From Planctomycetota bacterium (GTDB taxonomy: Bacteria > Planctomycetota > UBA1135 > GCA-002686595), in the NCBI GenBank assembly GCA_016714045.1, contig JADJNY010000004.1, positions 520,518-584,517 of the forward strand: a DNA stretch of 64,000 nucleotides, in the 5' to 3' direction. Below, piece by piece: positions 34,846 to 43,853 of the stretch; position 1 is the first letter of the stretch, and each line of letters starts with the position of its first letter. A model generated the notes under the pieces. The model saw only the letters and a list, made by a program, of their open reading frames with translations, ran no database searches and was not told the DNA's origin. The position numbers were made by a program, and so were the translations under genes.

Positions 34846-36117
34846 CTACCCCACCTCCGCCCTCACCGCCTTCAGGTGCGACTTCTTAGCCGCCGCCGCT
34901 ACGGACTCGATGGCGTCGCGAAGGTCCTCGACCTCGACGTGCGTGTAGTACCGCGCGGTCAACTCGACGGTCGAGTGCCCTAGCAGCTTCTGCGTCGTCG
35001 TGATCGGGACGCCTGAGCGAGCGAGGCGCGTTGCACAGGTGTGCCGCAAGGCGTGCAGGTCGATCACATGGCCGCGCGTGTCGGTGCGGTCGATCTCAGC
35101 GCACTCCAGGAGCCGCCTGAAGATCCGCAGGGCGTTGTTCGAGATCGGATCCCACGGGCTGCCCTCGGGCGTGAGGAACAGCCGGTCCGTCGGCAGCACG
35201 TCGCGCCACAGGACGCGCTCGTGGATCGGACGCAGCGCGACGAGTTCGTTCACGTAGTCGCGCCGCAGCGGGAGCACGCGCGTCTTGCCGTTCTTCGTGG
35301 TCTCGCCGCGGCGCGTGAGCAGGCACCGCTCAACGTCAAGATCCCCCACTGCGTGCGCGTGAACTCGCCGTAGCGCGCGCCCGATTCGATGAACCCACGC
35401 CACAGCGGAAGCTGCGGCACGCGTGTGCGACGCTCGCGAGCGTTCCAGGTCGGGCCCTTCGTTCCGTTTGCGATCGTGCGTGCGGCCGCGACTTGGGCCT
35501 CGACGCGGCGGTCGTCCTCAGCTGCTGCGGCGAGGAACCGCTGGATCTCGTCCTCGCTCATCGCTCGCCTCTGGCGACGGATGTGACCGCGATCGGTGGG
35601 CAACGGGTCGATCGCGCGGATCGGGTTCTGGCCGATCAAACCGTTCTTCTCGGCCCAGTTCAGCATCGCGCGGAAGTTCATGATCTCGTGGTTGATCGTG
35701 CGGTGTCCGACGCCCGCCGCGACGCGGGCGGCGCGCACCTGCAAGAGCAGCCCCGTCTGGAGGTCTCGCACGCGCTGCACCCGGATCGCCGTCAGCACGC
35801 GCTTCGTGCGCACCTCGACGTTGCGGTAGTGGTTCTTCGTGACGCGGCTTGAGGTCCTGGAGGTAAGGAGCGCGCAGCTCCGCGAGCGGCATGTTCATGC
35901 CTCTGATCGAGCCGAGCCCAGCGAGCTGTAGGTCGCGCTTGTGCACGAGCTCCGCGCGCATTCGTTCCGCAGTGCGCTTGTCGCTCGAAAGCGCCTGTCG
36001 ACGACGAACGCCGTCCGCACCGCGCCAGTCGAGGACCCACGTCGCGTCACCACGTCCGCGCTTGGTCTTCAGCAGGCGCCCGGAGCCGAGCGCACGTCCA
36101 CCGGTTCGCTTCGTCAT
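34846..36117 (-). pseudogene. int: Phage-type tyrosine recombinase (integrase), split in three frames
   Basis: The N-terminal piece (from ATG 36117, LLKTKRGRGDATWVLDWRGA) is an arm-binding/DUF-type start. The middle (about 35813-35390) is the core-binding domain (GHRTINHEIMNFRAMLNWAE, RQRRAMSEDEIQRFLAAAAE). The C-terminal piece (35403-34846) has catalytic segments TTKNGKTRVLPL, IDLHALRHTCATRLARSG and LLGHSTVELTARYYTHVEVE, i.e. the second Arg, the His and the Tyr. Two single-base breaks (near 35840 and 35390) separate them. Together the pieces give about 420 residues, normal for the family. It should drive integration into the tRNA site. The breaks may be assembly errors. Confidence 0.75.
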
Positions 36118-36413
36118 GAGGTTCGTTCCTCCAGCCAGGTCTCGACGTCGCTTCGTCGCCACCGCAGGCGCTTGCCCACGGGAACCGTCGGCGGCAGCTC
36201 GCCCGCATGCCGCATGCGTTGGATCGTTCGGACGTTCACGCCGAGCAGGACCGCGAGCTCGCCCTGGTTAAGGAGCAACGAAGGCTCGGTTGTCGGCATC
36301 GCGGGCGGCGTCCGTCCTGCCTCGACGGGCAGAGGGGTCCACGCTGTCTGCAGGATCTGCCGAGCGCGCGAGATGTCCGCGAGGCGACGCGAGGTCGAGG
36401 ATGCGGGGTCCAT
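36114..36413 (-). CDS. Excisionase-like MerR-type HTH protein, 99 aa
   Basis: The C-terminus has the AlpA/excisionase signature LLLNQGELAVLLGVNVRTIQ, then VGKRLRWRRSDVETWLEERT. It overlaps the integrase start by ATGA and the SpoVG-like gene by ATGA. This is the standard xis-int arrangement. It probably controls excision or integrase expression. Confidence 0.7.
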   Translation of the reverse strand: MDPASSTSRRLADISRARQILQTAWTPLPVEAGRTPPAMPTTEPSLLLNQGELAVLLGVNVRTIQRMRHAGELPPTVPVGKRLRWRRSDVETWLEERTS

Positions 36414-36697
36414 CACCGAAGCACCCCCTGCTCGCGTAGCGCCCCGAGCACCTGGCCTTCGATCACACGACGCGCCTCGTTGTCCGTCGGGTTCACGAGC
36501 GGTCGACGCCCCCCGCCACGAGTGGAGCGCGTCGGGAAGCTGAGGACAGTTCGGTCGTCGCGCGTGCGGCGGACCGTCACCTCGATGCGCAGGCCGTCGC
36601 CTACCGTGAAGGAGGCCCACCCGAGCAAGCCTGTCGCGACGAGTGAGGGCTCCGCAGCGTTGAAGGTGACGCTAGAGACTTGGAGGACGTCACGCAT
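36413..36697 (-). CDS. SpoVG-like protein, 94 aa
   Basis: The layout of SpoVG family proteins is visible: an early strand, TVGDGLRIEVTVRRTRDDRT, VLSFPTRSTRGGGRRPLVNP and a terminal helix EARRVIEGQVLGALREQGV. SpoVG proteins are small nucleic-acid-binding regulators and are also frequent in mobile elements. It overlaps both neighbours. Confidence 0.6.
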   Translation of the reverse strand: MRDVLQVSSVTFNAAEPSLVATGLLGWASFTVGDGLRIEVTVRRTRDDRTVLSFPTRSTRGGGRRPLVNPTDNEARRVIEGQVLGALREQGVLR

Positions 36698-38097
36698 CGG
36701 GCGCCTCCCGGGAGTCCGGGCGGGAGTCCGGAGCACCCTTCGAGTCCGACCCCTTCGGACCCGATTTCGCGCGCTTCTTGGATGCAGGCTTCTTGCCCGC
36801 ACCCTCCTTCTTGACCCTCTGGCGGCCCTTTTTGGGCTTCTTCTCCGGTTGCGAGGTGTCGCTGGAGTTGCGGGAGTCCGAGTTCGAGTCCGTGGCCGCC
36901 CCCTTAAGGGGGGCGGGACTGCCGGACTCGCACTCGTTCTGGTTCTCCCCAGCGAGTCCGGACTGGGAGTTTGCGGACTCGGCCGGACTCGGACTCGGAC
37001 TCGCGGGAGGAGGAGCGACGTACTCCGGAGCCTTCGGGGTGAGCCGGTACTCCGAGTAGCGCTTGTCGTCGAGACGCTCGATGCGACCCTCGGCAAGCTC
37101 GGCCTTGAGCACCTCGTAGAACCTCGACTTCGGAAGCCCGGAGGCCCCCAACAACGCGCCACCGGAGGCCACGCTGTTGAAGACTGTGGCGAGGGTCTTG
37201 CGGATCGTGGTCGCGGCATCCTCAGCCGCCTTGACCGTCGAGGAGTCCTCGGCGTCGATGGGGAGCAGCACGAGGCTCGTGATCGCATCACCGTCCTCGT
37301 CGGCGCCCAGATGCCGGACGAACATCGTGAAGTGCGTGGCGGGCAGGAGCTCACCGTCCTTGCACTTCGAGCCTTCAACCGTGACGTCGAGGGCCTCCTT
37401 GGTTACGTCGAGCATCACGTCCGCAGCACCACGCAACGCCGAGCTGCCACGTTCGTTCTGTTGTCCTTCCCGTGTGGTGAACGACGATCACCGCCGCACC
37501 GGTCGCCTGGCGAATGCGGTCGCAGCGCTCGACGAAGATCCCCATGTCCTCGGCACTGTTCTCGTCCCCTCCGATCAAGTGGCGCGCGAGGGTGTCGATG
37601 GCGATCGCGACTGGCTTGGGTTCTTCGAGCTTCAGCGCATCGATCAGGCCGACGAACTCGGTCTCCCGCATGAACTCGACCGCGTGCGGCAGGATGCGGA
37701 CGTTGCGCTTTGCAGCCTCGAACTCGACGGGGTGTTCGAGCGCCCAGGCTTGGCAACGCGACGCAAGTCCGATCGCGCCTTCGCCAGCGAGGTAGATCAC
37801 GGGACCTGCGACGACCTTCTTCCCGAACCACGAGAACCCAGATGCGATCCACAGCAGAAGGTCGATCACGAAGAACGTCTTACCGCAGCCCGGCGGACCG
37901 TAGATCACCATGAACTCGCCAACGCGCAGGAGCTTCTTGACGAGCCACTTCGGGGCTTGCATCGCAAACAGTTCCTCAATGTCAATGAACCTGCACTTGC
38001 GCGCGGAAGTGTTCTGTGCGCGCACTGCGTTGGACGCTTCCTCTCGCCCGATGTCGAAGGCCCCACCTTCATCACCAATCCCTTCCGCACCGTTCAC
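36690..38097 (-). CDS. RepA-like AAA/RecA-fold helicase (one frame break)
   Basis: From a GTG at 38097, overlapping the primase stop, the protein has Walker A MVIYGPPGCGKTFFVIDLLL, VIYLAGEGAIGLASRC, VAIAIDTLARHLIGGDENSA and GAAVIVVHHTG, the RepA/AAA_25 pattern. The frame then breaks near 37455-37470. The continuation in another frame (ALRGAADVMLDVTKEALDVT, VEGSKCKDGELLPATHFTMF) is the expected RepA end, then a winged-helix-like segment, a proline/serine linker and a lysine-rich tail. It forms the replication helicase of the element with the primase upstream. Confidence 0.7.
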
Positions 38098-39092
38098 GCG
38101 ACCACCTGCTCGATCTGCTTGGTGAGGAACGCTTCGAGCCCGAGGATGCCCCGCTTCTCGATCACAGCGCAGGCGTCGTTCGCACGGTCGGGCCACACGA
38201 GGCGTCGCACGCGGGTCGCACCGTGTTCGAGCGCGGCGTTGGCGACGGCGCCGAGGGCTGTGTTGCCCGCAGCGTCGCAGTCGAGCGCCAGGTAGAGCAC
38301 CCGCCCGTGTACCCATGGCCCGATCGCTGCGACGGCATTGCTCGTGCCCGGCGCACAGAACACGGGCACGGGCGAAGTGAACGAGAGCGCAAGGCTGTCA
38401 GTCAGCCCTTCACCGAGCACCACGGCGGGCGTGTCGCGATCGCAACGGAGGACCTCGCGCGCACGCACGTCTGCGAAGACGGTCCCGGAGATCCGTGAGC
38501 CCTTCGGGAAGACGGTCTTGGGATCGGTCGCGTAGATCGCGCGTGCTTGGATCCCGGCAACGGTTCCAGCGTGATCGAACAGCGGAACGACGAGGCGGTA
38601 GCCACGCGAGTACCACGTGCGGAGCGCCTCGGGCACGTCGGCGCTCGGCGGGAGGACGCCCAGCGCGCCGACCTCCCAGGCTTCCATCAGTTGCCTGCTG
38701 GTCAGGTACTCGTATACGGAGCGGTCCTGCGCACTCGCCTCGTCGTTGCGGGCGCGTTCGTAGGCGCGCCCCCAGACGTGCTGCGCTTCGGTGGAGCTGA
38801 ACGCGGGCTTCGGGGGCGCAGGTCGAGGGCCAGCGGCTGAGGGCCCGAACGCAGCGCCGCGCAGGTACCGCGACCAGTCGAGTCCAAGCTCGGCGCAGAA
38901 CTGCTTCGCGGTCCAGCCGCCCGCTGGCGTGCAGACCGAGCAGTAGAAGACGTTACGCGCGGACAGGAACGCGGACTCGGTGCGGTCCTCGTGAAACGGG
39001 CAGCAGATCGCTCGCTTGTCCCCCTTCTCGGGGACGTCGATCCCGGCGTCCCGAGCGATCAGGTAGATCAAGCCGGGGTCGAGGGACCTCAC
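38094..39092 (-). CDS. DnaG-like primase with CHC2 zinc finger and Toprim, 332 aa
   Basis: The N-terminal zinc finger is CCPFHEDRTESAF...NVFYCSVC. The Toprim part has TPAVVLGEGLTDSLALSF and RVLYLALDCDAAGNTALGAV, giving the Glu and Asp-x-Asp residues. Length matches phage and satellite primases that work with a RepA-type helicase. Start GTG at 39092; the frame is also open a little upstream, so the N-terminus may be longer. Confidence 0.78.
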   Translation of the reverse strand: MRSLDPGLIYLIARDAGIDVPEKGDKRAICCPFHEDRTESAFLSARNVFYCSVCTPAGGWTAKQFCAELGLDWSRYLRGAAFGPSAAGPRPAPPKPAFSSTEAQHVWGRAYERARNDEASAQDRSVYEYLTSRQLMEAWEVGALGVLPPSADVPEALRTWYSRGYRLVVPLFDHAGTVAGIQARAIYATDPKTVFPKGSRISGTVFADVRAREVLRCDRDTPAVVLGEGLTDSLALSFTSPVPVFCAPGTSNAVAAIGPWVHGRVLYLALDCDAAGNTALGAVANAALEHGATRVRRLVWPDRANDACAVIEKRGILGLEAFLTKQIEQVVA

Positions 39093-39330
39093 GGCGCGCT
39101 CCCGGGCCGACCCTCCGCCGCGCTCTGCTTGGCTCTTCGTTGAAGCTCAGCGAGGACGGCATCCGGATCGAAGAGGAGCCCGTGCTCGCCAACGCGGACA
39201 TGCGGGATCGTGCCGGACTGACCTCGGCACGGAGCTCCTGGGGACGGACCCCAAGGTGGCTGGACATCGCACCAATCGACAGGAGACGCGGTCGCGTGGG
39301 TTCAGTGTTCACGCGGCCCAGCGTCGCCAC
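39093..39330 (-). pseudogene. Possible second HTH/excisionase-like gene, disrupted
   Basis: From ATG 39330 the sequence starts MATLGRVNTEPTRPRLLSIG and has an HTH-like segment GAMSSHLGVRPQELRAEV, then breaks. A different frame continues with IPHVRVGEHGLLFDPDAVLA, the normal end of such DNA-binding proteins, and reads into the primase. A one-base break near 39215 is likely. Identity is uncertain. Confidence 0.35.
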
Positions 39331-39401
39331 CGGAAGGCGTGGAGACGTTGGCGTCGTTCTGGCGTCGTTCTGGCGTGACTCTGGCGTCGGCTACCCGGCG
39401 G

Positions 39402-39713
39402 TCACGAGGTCCTGACCAGCACGTATCCCCGTCCGCCAAGGCTGTTGTCGATGACGGCCCCCATGCCGCGTAGTCGATCGATTCCCCGGGAGACCGTCGA
39501 TTGTTCGCTCACGCCGATCTGGCTCACGAGTTCCTTCAACGTGAGTCCCTTCCCAGAGGCAGTGGCCGTCCGGAGCGCCCCGAGGATCTTGGACGCCGTG
39601 TCGTCGAGCACCACAGGCATCGTGGGTGTCGGTTCTGGCCCGGCACGTGAGGGTGCCGGAACCGGTGCGAGGTTCTCGCCTGCTCGTCCCCCCTCGCGAG
39701 CCCACTTCGGCAT
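39402..39713 (-). CDS. Winged-helix (MarR/IclR-like) regulator, 103 aa
   Basis: After a proline-rich head, the protein has DTASKILGALRTATASGKGL, LTLKELVSQIGVSEQSTVSR and a wing (GMGAVIDNSLGGRGYVLVRT). Probably a repressor or activator of the replication genes downstream. Confidence 0.55.
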   Translation of the reverse strand: MPKWAREGGRAGENLAPVPAPSRAGPEPTPTMPVVLDDTASKILGALRTATASGKGLTLKELVSQIGVSEQSTVSRGIDRLRGMGAVIDNSLGGRGYVLVRTS

Positions 39714-39729
39714 CAGCCGTGCGCTATGA

Positions 39730-40299
39730 TTAGCGTCTCTCGGCGCGCGCGTGGTCGAGGATCGCCTCCTCTGCGAACAGCCCGGTCGTCAGGAGGGCCC
39801 AGGACCACCCGCGGCAATTGAACGTGGTGTCCGTCTCCTCGGGTTGATCCCACGGCCATCCGAGCCCGACGACCTCCCCATCGAAGTCCCGGTTGAGGAT
39901 CAGGGCCGTGAGGAGCGCGATCCTCTTCGCGTCGCGGATCCCGAAGTCGTAGTAGCGGTCGGTGAAGCGCTCGTGGAAGCGATGAAGAGCCGCGTGCCAG
40001 CCATCTTGGAGCTTCCGACAGATCGGGCCAACCAGGCGTTGGCGGTCCTCTTCGTCGTCGTACAGGAACTCGCGGTGTCCATCGGGAGCGTCGGGGTTCT
40101 CCTCGATGAACCGCCCGTCGGTGAGCGCGGGGTGGTTGGGATCGCTCGTGATCAGGACCGTCTGACAGGGCAGGAGGTTCTTGAGCCACGCGGCCTCTGC
40201 GCTCCACGCAGGCGGGTTCGCGTTGATGGCGGCGGCGAACCGCAGCGCATGACGTCGCAGCTTCTCGCGAATCGCCTCTTGTTCGGCTTCCCCGGACAT
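39730..40299 (-). CDS. Unknown protein, 189 aa
   Basis: A protein-like frame with tryptophan-rich segments (NANPPAWSAEAAWLKNLLPC, TTFNCRGWSWALLTTGLFAE) and no recognised motif. ATG 40299 was chosen over a TTG 20 codons upstream. It lies 16 bases before the winged-helix regulator. Confidence 0.5.
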   Translation of the reverse strand: MSGEAEQEAIREKLRRHALRFAAAINANPPAWSAEAAWLKNLLPCQTVLITSDPNHPALTDGRFIEENPDAPDGHREFLYDDEEDRQRLVGPICRKLQDGWHAALHRFHERFTDRYYDFGIRDAKRIALLTALILNRDFDGEVVGLGWPWDQPEETDTTFNCRGWSWALLTTGLFAEEAILDHARAERR

Positions 40300-40403
40300 A
40301 CACCGTTGCGCCACTGAATCGATGACGTGCGAGCCTAGTGCCAAGCGGCCGGAGGTCAATCACTGGGCGGTTCGGTTGAGAACGGAATTCCACCGGAGGC
40401 GGC

Positions 40404-40862
40404 TCAGCTCGACTTCTCTACCGGATAAACGGTGTGATTCGGGTCCCACCAAAGCACATGCAAGACGTGGCCTATGCGGTAGCCCCAGAGGCGCCCCTTC
40501 TGGTCGCAGCGCATTGAGTACAGTTCGGGCAGTTCATCTAGCCGGAGAGTCGTGAGCCGTGCCCTTGCTTCCTCGCAAATGCGCTCCGACGGCATGGTGT
40601 GGCACTGGGAGCCGTACTTACCACTTTTTCGCTCAATCTCTGCCCAAGTCATGGACTCAAAAGACCGCATTCGTTCAAGCACGTGCTCTAGCTCGTCAGC
40701 CTTGATGCCTCTCCAACTCCACTTGCCGTCAAGGTCAAGTCTGCCGACCTTCCACAGAGGCTTGTGAGGCCACGCATTTCCTTTGAGGGCGGGGTCGACA
40801 GCTGGAGTCTTCGAGGGATCCGGTTCGATCCCCTTTGCCAACCTGGGCTTCTTGCTGCTCAT
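40404..40862 (-). CDS. Putative toxin paired with a Panacea-domain antitoxin, 152 aa
   Basis: The ATG at 40862 follows the Panacea gene by 11 bases. The C-terminal half (RLDELPELYSMRCDQKGRLW, then HVLHVLWWDPNHTVYPVEKS) resembles the end of RelE/YoeB-like small RNases, which contact the ribosome with such beta strands. The N-terminal part has a tryptophan-rich region. The assignment as toxin is based on the partner and on this loose resemblance. Confidence 0.5.
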   Translation of the reverse strand: MSSKKPRLAKGIEPDPSKTPAVDPALKGNAWPHKPLWKVGRLDLDGKWSWRGIKADELEHVLERMRSFESMTWAEIERKSGKYGSQCHTMPSERICEEARARLTTLRLDELPELYSMRCDQKGRLWGYRIGHVLHVLWWDPNHTVYPVEKSS

Positions 40863-40873
40863 CCAGGATTTGG

Positions 40874-41323
40874 CTAGCGTCGGCGTCGCTTTAGAAGCAG
40901 CCCGGAGTAGTAATCCGACATCGACTCCAGGGAAATGACAACCGCGCCTCGGTCCCCATCCGGGACTCCGCGGCGTGCGGTCTTCCATGGTTTTTCCTTG
41001 TGCGAGAGGTCGCTGAGCCACTGGGCGCTGCGCTTGCCGTAGAATTCGCACACAGCGTCGACGGTCTCACGCTCCTGCTTCGTCAGGCGCGAGGCATCAC
41101 CCTCGGGCCACTCGGAAACCTGGAACTGGCCACGGTGGATGGAGTACAGGGTCGGGACAACAGGACCAAGGGCCCAAGCCTCGATCCTCGCCTGGAAAAG
41201 GGGGCGCTCGTCCCACACCAAGCTCCACGCTTGGCAGTAGTACACAAGCTTCTGCAGCTTCATTGCCGTCATCCGGCCCTTGGCCTTCAGGATGTAGGCG
41301 GCGACGTCGTGTACGGTTGCCAT
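40874..41323 (-). CDS. Panacea-domain (DUF4065/SocA-like) antitoxin, 149 aa
   Basis: The domain signature is complete: AAYILKAKGRMTAMKLQKLV, YYCQAWSLVWDERPLFQARI and EAWALGPVVPTLYSIHRGQF, then ETVDAVCEFYGKRSAQWLSD. Panacea proteins neutralise very different toxins encoded next to them. GAGGGA lies upstream of the ATG. With the downstream gene it forms a probable toxin-antitoxin pair. Confidence 0.75.
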   Translation of the reverse strand: MATVHDVAAYILKAKGRMTAMKLQKLVYYCQAWSLVWDERPLFQARIEAWALGPVVPTLYSIHRGQFQVSEWPEGDASRLTKQERETVDAVCEFYGKRSAQWLSDLSHKEKPWKTARRGVPDGDRGAVVISLESMSDYYSGLLLKRRRR

Positions 41324-41560
41324 GGATGTATCCCTCTCTTCTATGGCTTTCGGGCGTTCCACTGTGAACCCTGGAGCCTGTGCGCGCAACGGATGCGGGG
41401 TGAGGATTCCGTGGAAGTACGATGCGACGGGTGCGCGGACACAGGGCGCATCGAAGCGTCTTCCCATGACGATAACCTGCAACCTGCTCCCGACCGCGAC
41501 ACCCACAACCAGTGGTATAGATGAACCAGCAGCACCACTACCCATTGATCTACCCGTCGA

Positions 41561-42448
41561 TCACGCGGATTTCGAAGCAAGGCAAGCTCTGATGCGATCC
41601 TCGGGCACAGCAGCGTAAACTCCCGCACTCGCTGGGCACGCGTGCCCGAGAACCGCGCCAACGAGGTGGAGGTCGCCCGTGCTCGCGTACAGCTTGGTCG
41701 CGAGCGAATGGCGCAGCGCGTGCGGATTCGCCGCCTTGCGCAGCCCAGCCTTCCCGCTCCACCCCGCCAACCGCCTTGCCGCCTGTCGCGTCGTGAGCAG
41801 GCCCCCAGCGAGCCCTGGGAACAGCCAGCCCTCAGTGCGCCCTGCGACCACGACGCGCAGGTGATCGACGACGTGCGCGGGGAGGAACACCCGCTGCTCG
41901 CGGTTCCGCTTTGCGTGGACGAGGCGTAGCTCGGCGCGGTCGAGGTCGAGGTCCTCGATACGAACGCGCACGGCGGACCCGACGCGCAGTCCTGCCCCGA
42001 GCATCAGCTCGACGAGCGCCCTGTCGCGACGCTCGACGTCTGACGTGGCCCCAGCGAGCGCAGCGCGCAGCCGAGCCTGATCCTCGTCGGGTAGCGCCCT
42101 CGGGAGCGGCGTCCCGCAGATCGCCCGTCGCGTCAGGCGCGCGGCATTCGTAGGCGTCTCCCCGCTCGCGTGGAGGTACGCGAAGAAGCACCTCAGGCTC
42201 GTCCGGATCGCGTTCGCGGATCCAGGGCGTCGTGCTCCACCCTTCAGCGTGAGGCGCACCCGGTCGCTCCCGAGGAACCGCGCGACGTGCGTATGGTCGA
42301 TCCCTCGAACATCCCCATCGTGCCCAGCGTCAGCGAGCCACGTCGCGAAGAGCCGCACGTGCCGCGCCACCTGTGCTGTCGTGAACTCGCTTCGGCCGTC
42401 CCCCACCATCTGCGCGAGGTACAGGTCGAGCGCTGCTTCGATCTTCAT
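41561..42448 (-). CDS. XerC/D-like tyrosine recombinase, 295 aa
   Basis: The N-terminal core-binding domain is followed by the catalytic domain with GAGLRVGSAVRVRIEDLDLD (first Arg), NPHALRHSLATKLYASTG (His-x-x-Arg) and VLGHACPASAGVYAAVPEDR (His and Tyr). GGAGG lies 5 bases before the ATG. This is a second, intact recombinase in the element, separate from the int-like pseudogene. Confidence 0.78.
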   Translation of the reverse strand: MKIEAALDLYLAQMVGDGRSEFTTAQVARHVRLFATWLADAGHDGDVRGIDHTHVARFLGSDRVRLTLKGGARRPGSANAIRTSLRCFFAYLHASGETPTNAARLTRRAICGTPLPRALPDEDQARLRAALAGATSDVERRDRALVELMLGAGLRVGSAVRVRIEDLDLDRAELRLVHAKRNREQRVFLPAHVVDHLRVVVAGRTEGWLFPGLAGGLLTTRQAARRLAGWSGKAGLRKAANPHALRHSLATKLYASTGDLHLVGAVLGHACPASAGVYAAVPEDRIRACLASKSA

Positions 42449-42499
42449 GGCGACCTCCATGCGGTGCGAAGGCTCGGCACGCGTGAGGTCAGCAAGCGC

Positions 42500-43420
42500 T
42501 CACGGTGATGATCCGGGGATGTCGACGGACTCGTGGCGATCGAAGAGCCGGATGATCAGGAGGTGCGCCTGCCCGTTGGGATACAGGCCCACGAGCGTGT
42601 GCCCGTGCTCGTCGATGTGCTCCCCGCACTCGCCGCACCTCGCGATCGGAGCTTCGCCGTCGACTAGGATCATCCCCGAGACCTTCGGATCGGGCCCGCC
42701 GCACGACAAACAGGGCTCCTTGTCGACGCCGACGAACTGGCCACCGAACTGCTCCTCGAACGCATCCTCGGTGAGTCGTGAACGCTCGGCCTCGATCGTC
42801 GCCGCGTTCACGAACGGGTTCTCCCAGCTCGGCGCGGTCCACGAGCGCGCCTCAGGATCCCGGTTGCGGAGCCCCATGCGGTAGGCGTCGTGGAACCAGC
42901 CCGGCCCCTTCGGTACCGACACGACCAAGCTCCAGCCGCGCTGATCGACGAGCCGCTGCGCGCACACCTCCCAGTGCTCGCGCCGCACGGTCGCGGCCTC
43001 GTCGACGATGCAGTACGTGAGGCTCTCGCCGAGCAGGGCCGCCGTCGCATCGGTGCTCTTCGCGCGCAGCTCGCTTCGACCGCCCCCGAGGTTGATCACG
43101 ACGAGCCGCCGCTGCTTGAGGTCGAGCGTCTTGATCCGGTGCGGGAAGTGCTTCTGCACCAACGCGACGACCTGCTGGAACGTCCGGTCCGACGTCTCGA
43201 ACGACGGGCCCACGAGCCAGCCCAGCGACGTCTCGCAGGGCGCGAGCAACGCGGCGACGCACTCGTGGATGACGATCGTCGTCTTCCCGAAGCGTGCGCC
43301 ACACGCGACGACACGCCGCCGTGCCGTGGACTCGTGGACCTCACGCTGCAGGGGATGAGGCGCGTACCCGAGCTGGCGGAACAGCGCGTCCTTCGAGAGG
43401 CGCAGGCCGCTACCTGCCAT
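42500..43420 (-). CDS. Phage terminase large subunit ATPase domain, 306 aa
   Basis: The ATPase motifs are clear: Walker A ARRRVVACGARFGKTTIVIH, then TYCIVDEAATVRREHWEVCA with Walker B, and LVVSVPKGPGWFHDAYRMG. At about residue 230 the protein continues into two CxxC pairs (EPCLSCGGPDPK, ARCGECGEHIDEHG) instead of the RNase-H-like nuclease domain. The normal large subunit is about 450-500 aa, so the nuclease part is absent or replaced. The gene overlaps the small subunit by a few codons. Confidence 0.8.
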   Translation of the reverse strand: MAGSGLRLSKDALFRQLGYAPHPLQREVHESTARRRVVACGARFGKTTIVIHECVAALLAPCETSLGWLVGPSFETSDRTFQQVVALVQKHFPHRIKTLDLKQRRLVVINLGGGRSELRAKSTDATAALLGESLTYCIVDEAATVRREHWEVCAQRLVDQRGWSLVVSVPKGPGWFHDAYRMGLRNRDPEARSWTAPSWENPFVNAATIEAERSRLTEDAFEEQFGGQFVGVDKEPCLSCGGPDPKVSGMILVDGEAPIARCGECGEHIDEHGHTLVGLYPNGQAHLLIIRLFDRHESVDIPGSSP

Positions 43421-43853
43421 CCTCGCCGTCCGTGACGAGTAGGCGTCCAAGTTCCTCGCGCGTCGTTTGCGCGATCACGGTCTCGGAACGCTCGGAACCA
43501 TCGCCGCGCAGCGAACGCTCCTCCTTGATCACGAGCGCAATGGCGCGGACCGCGTCCATGCCCGTGTCGAGGGGATGCTCTCGAAGGGCCTCAAGCGCGC
43601 GGGCGAAGACGGCATTGAGGCTGCGCAGGTGCCGCGTGTTCATCGCCTCGATCGTCTCGACCGCCTTCTTGTCGGTCTGTTCGCGCGCCTTGCGTTCGAT
43701 CTCGGCCACGCGGTCCTGCCACTTCTCGGCCGGGGCGCGGGGGGTGACGGTCCTCTTGTTGACGCCCAGCTGCTTCGCGAGTGCGCTGTAGGGACGCTCG
43801 GGCCCCATCGCGAGGTAGAGCCCGAACGCGTCGTTGGGGAGCTTGCGGTTCAC
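43410..43853 (-). CDS. Terminase small-subunit-like HTH protein, 147 aa
   Basis: The N-terminus (LPNDAFGLYLAMGPERPYSA, then LAKQLGVNKRTVT) is helix-turn-helix; the rest is helical with many charged residues (EIERKAREQTDKKAVETIEA). Placed directly before the large subunit, it fits the terminase small subunit. GTG 43853 overlaps the methyltransferase stop as GTGA. Confidence 0.6.
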   Translation of the reverse strand: MNRKLPNDAFGLYLAMGPERPYSALAKQLGVNKRTVTPRAPAEKWQDRVAEIERKAREQTDKKAVETIEAMNTRHLRSLNAVFARALEALREHPLDTGMDAVRAIALVIKEERSLRGDGSERSETVIAQTTREELGRLLVTDGEDGR

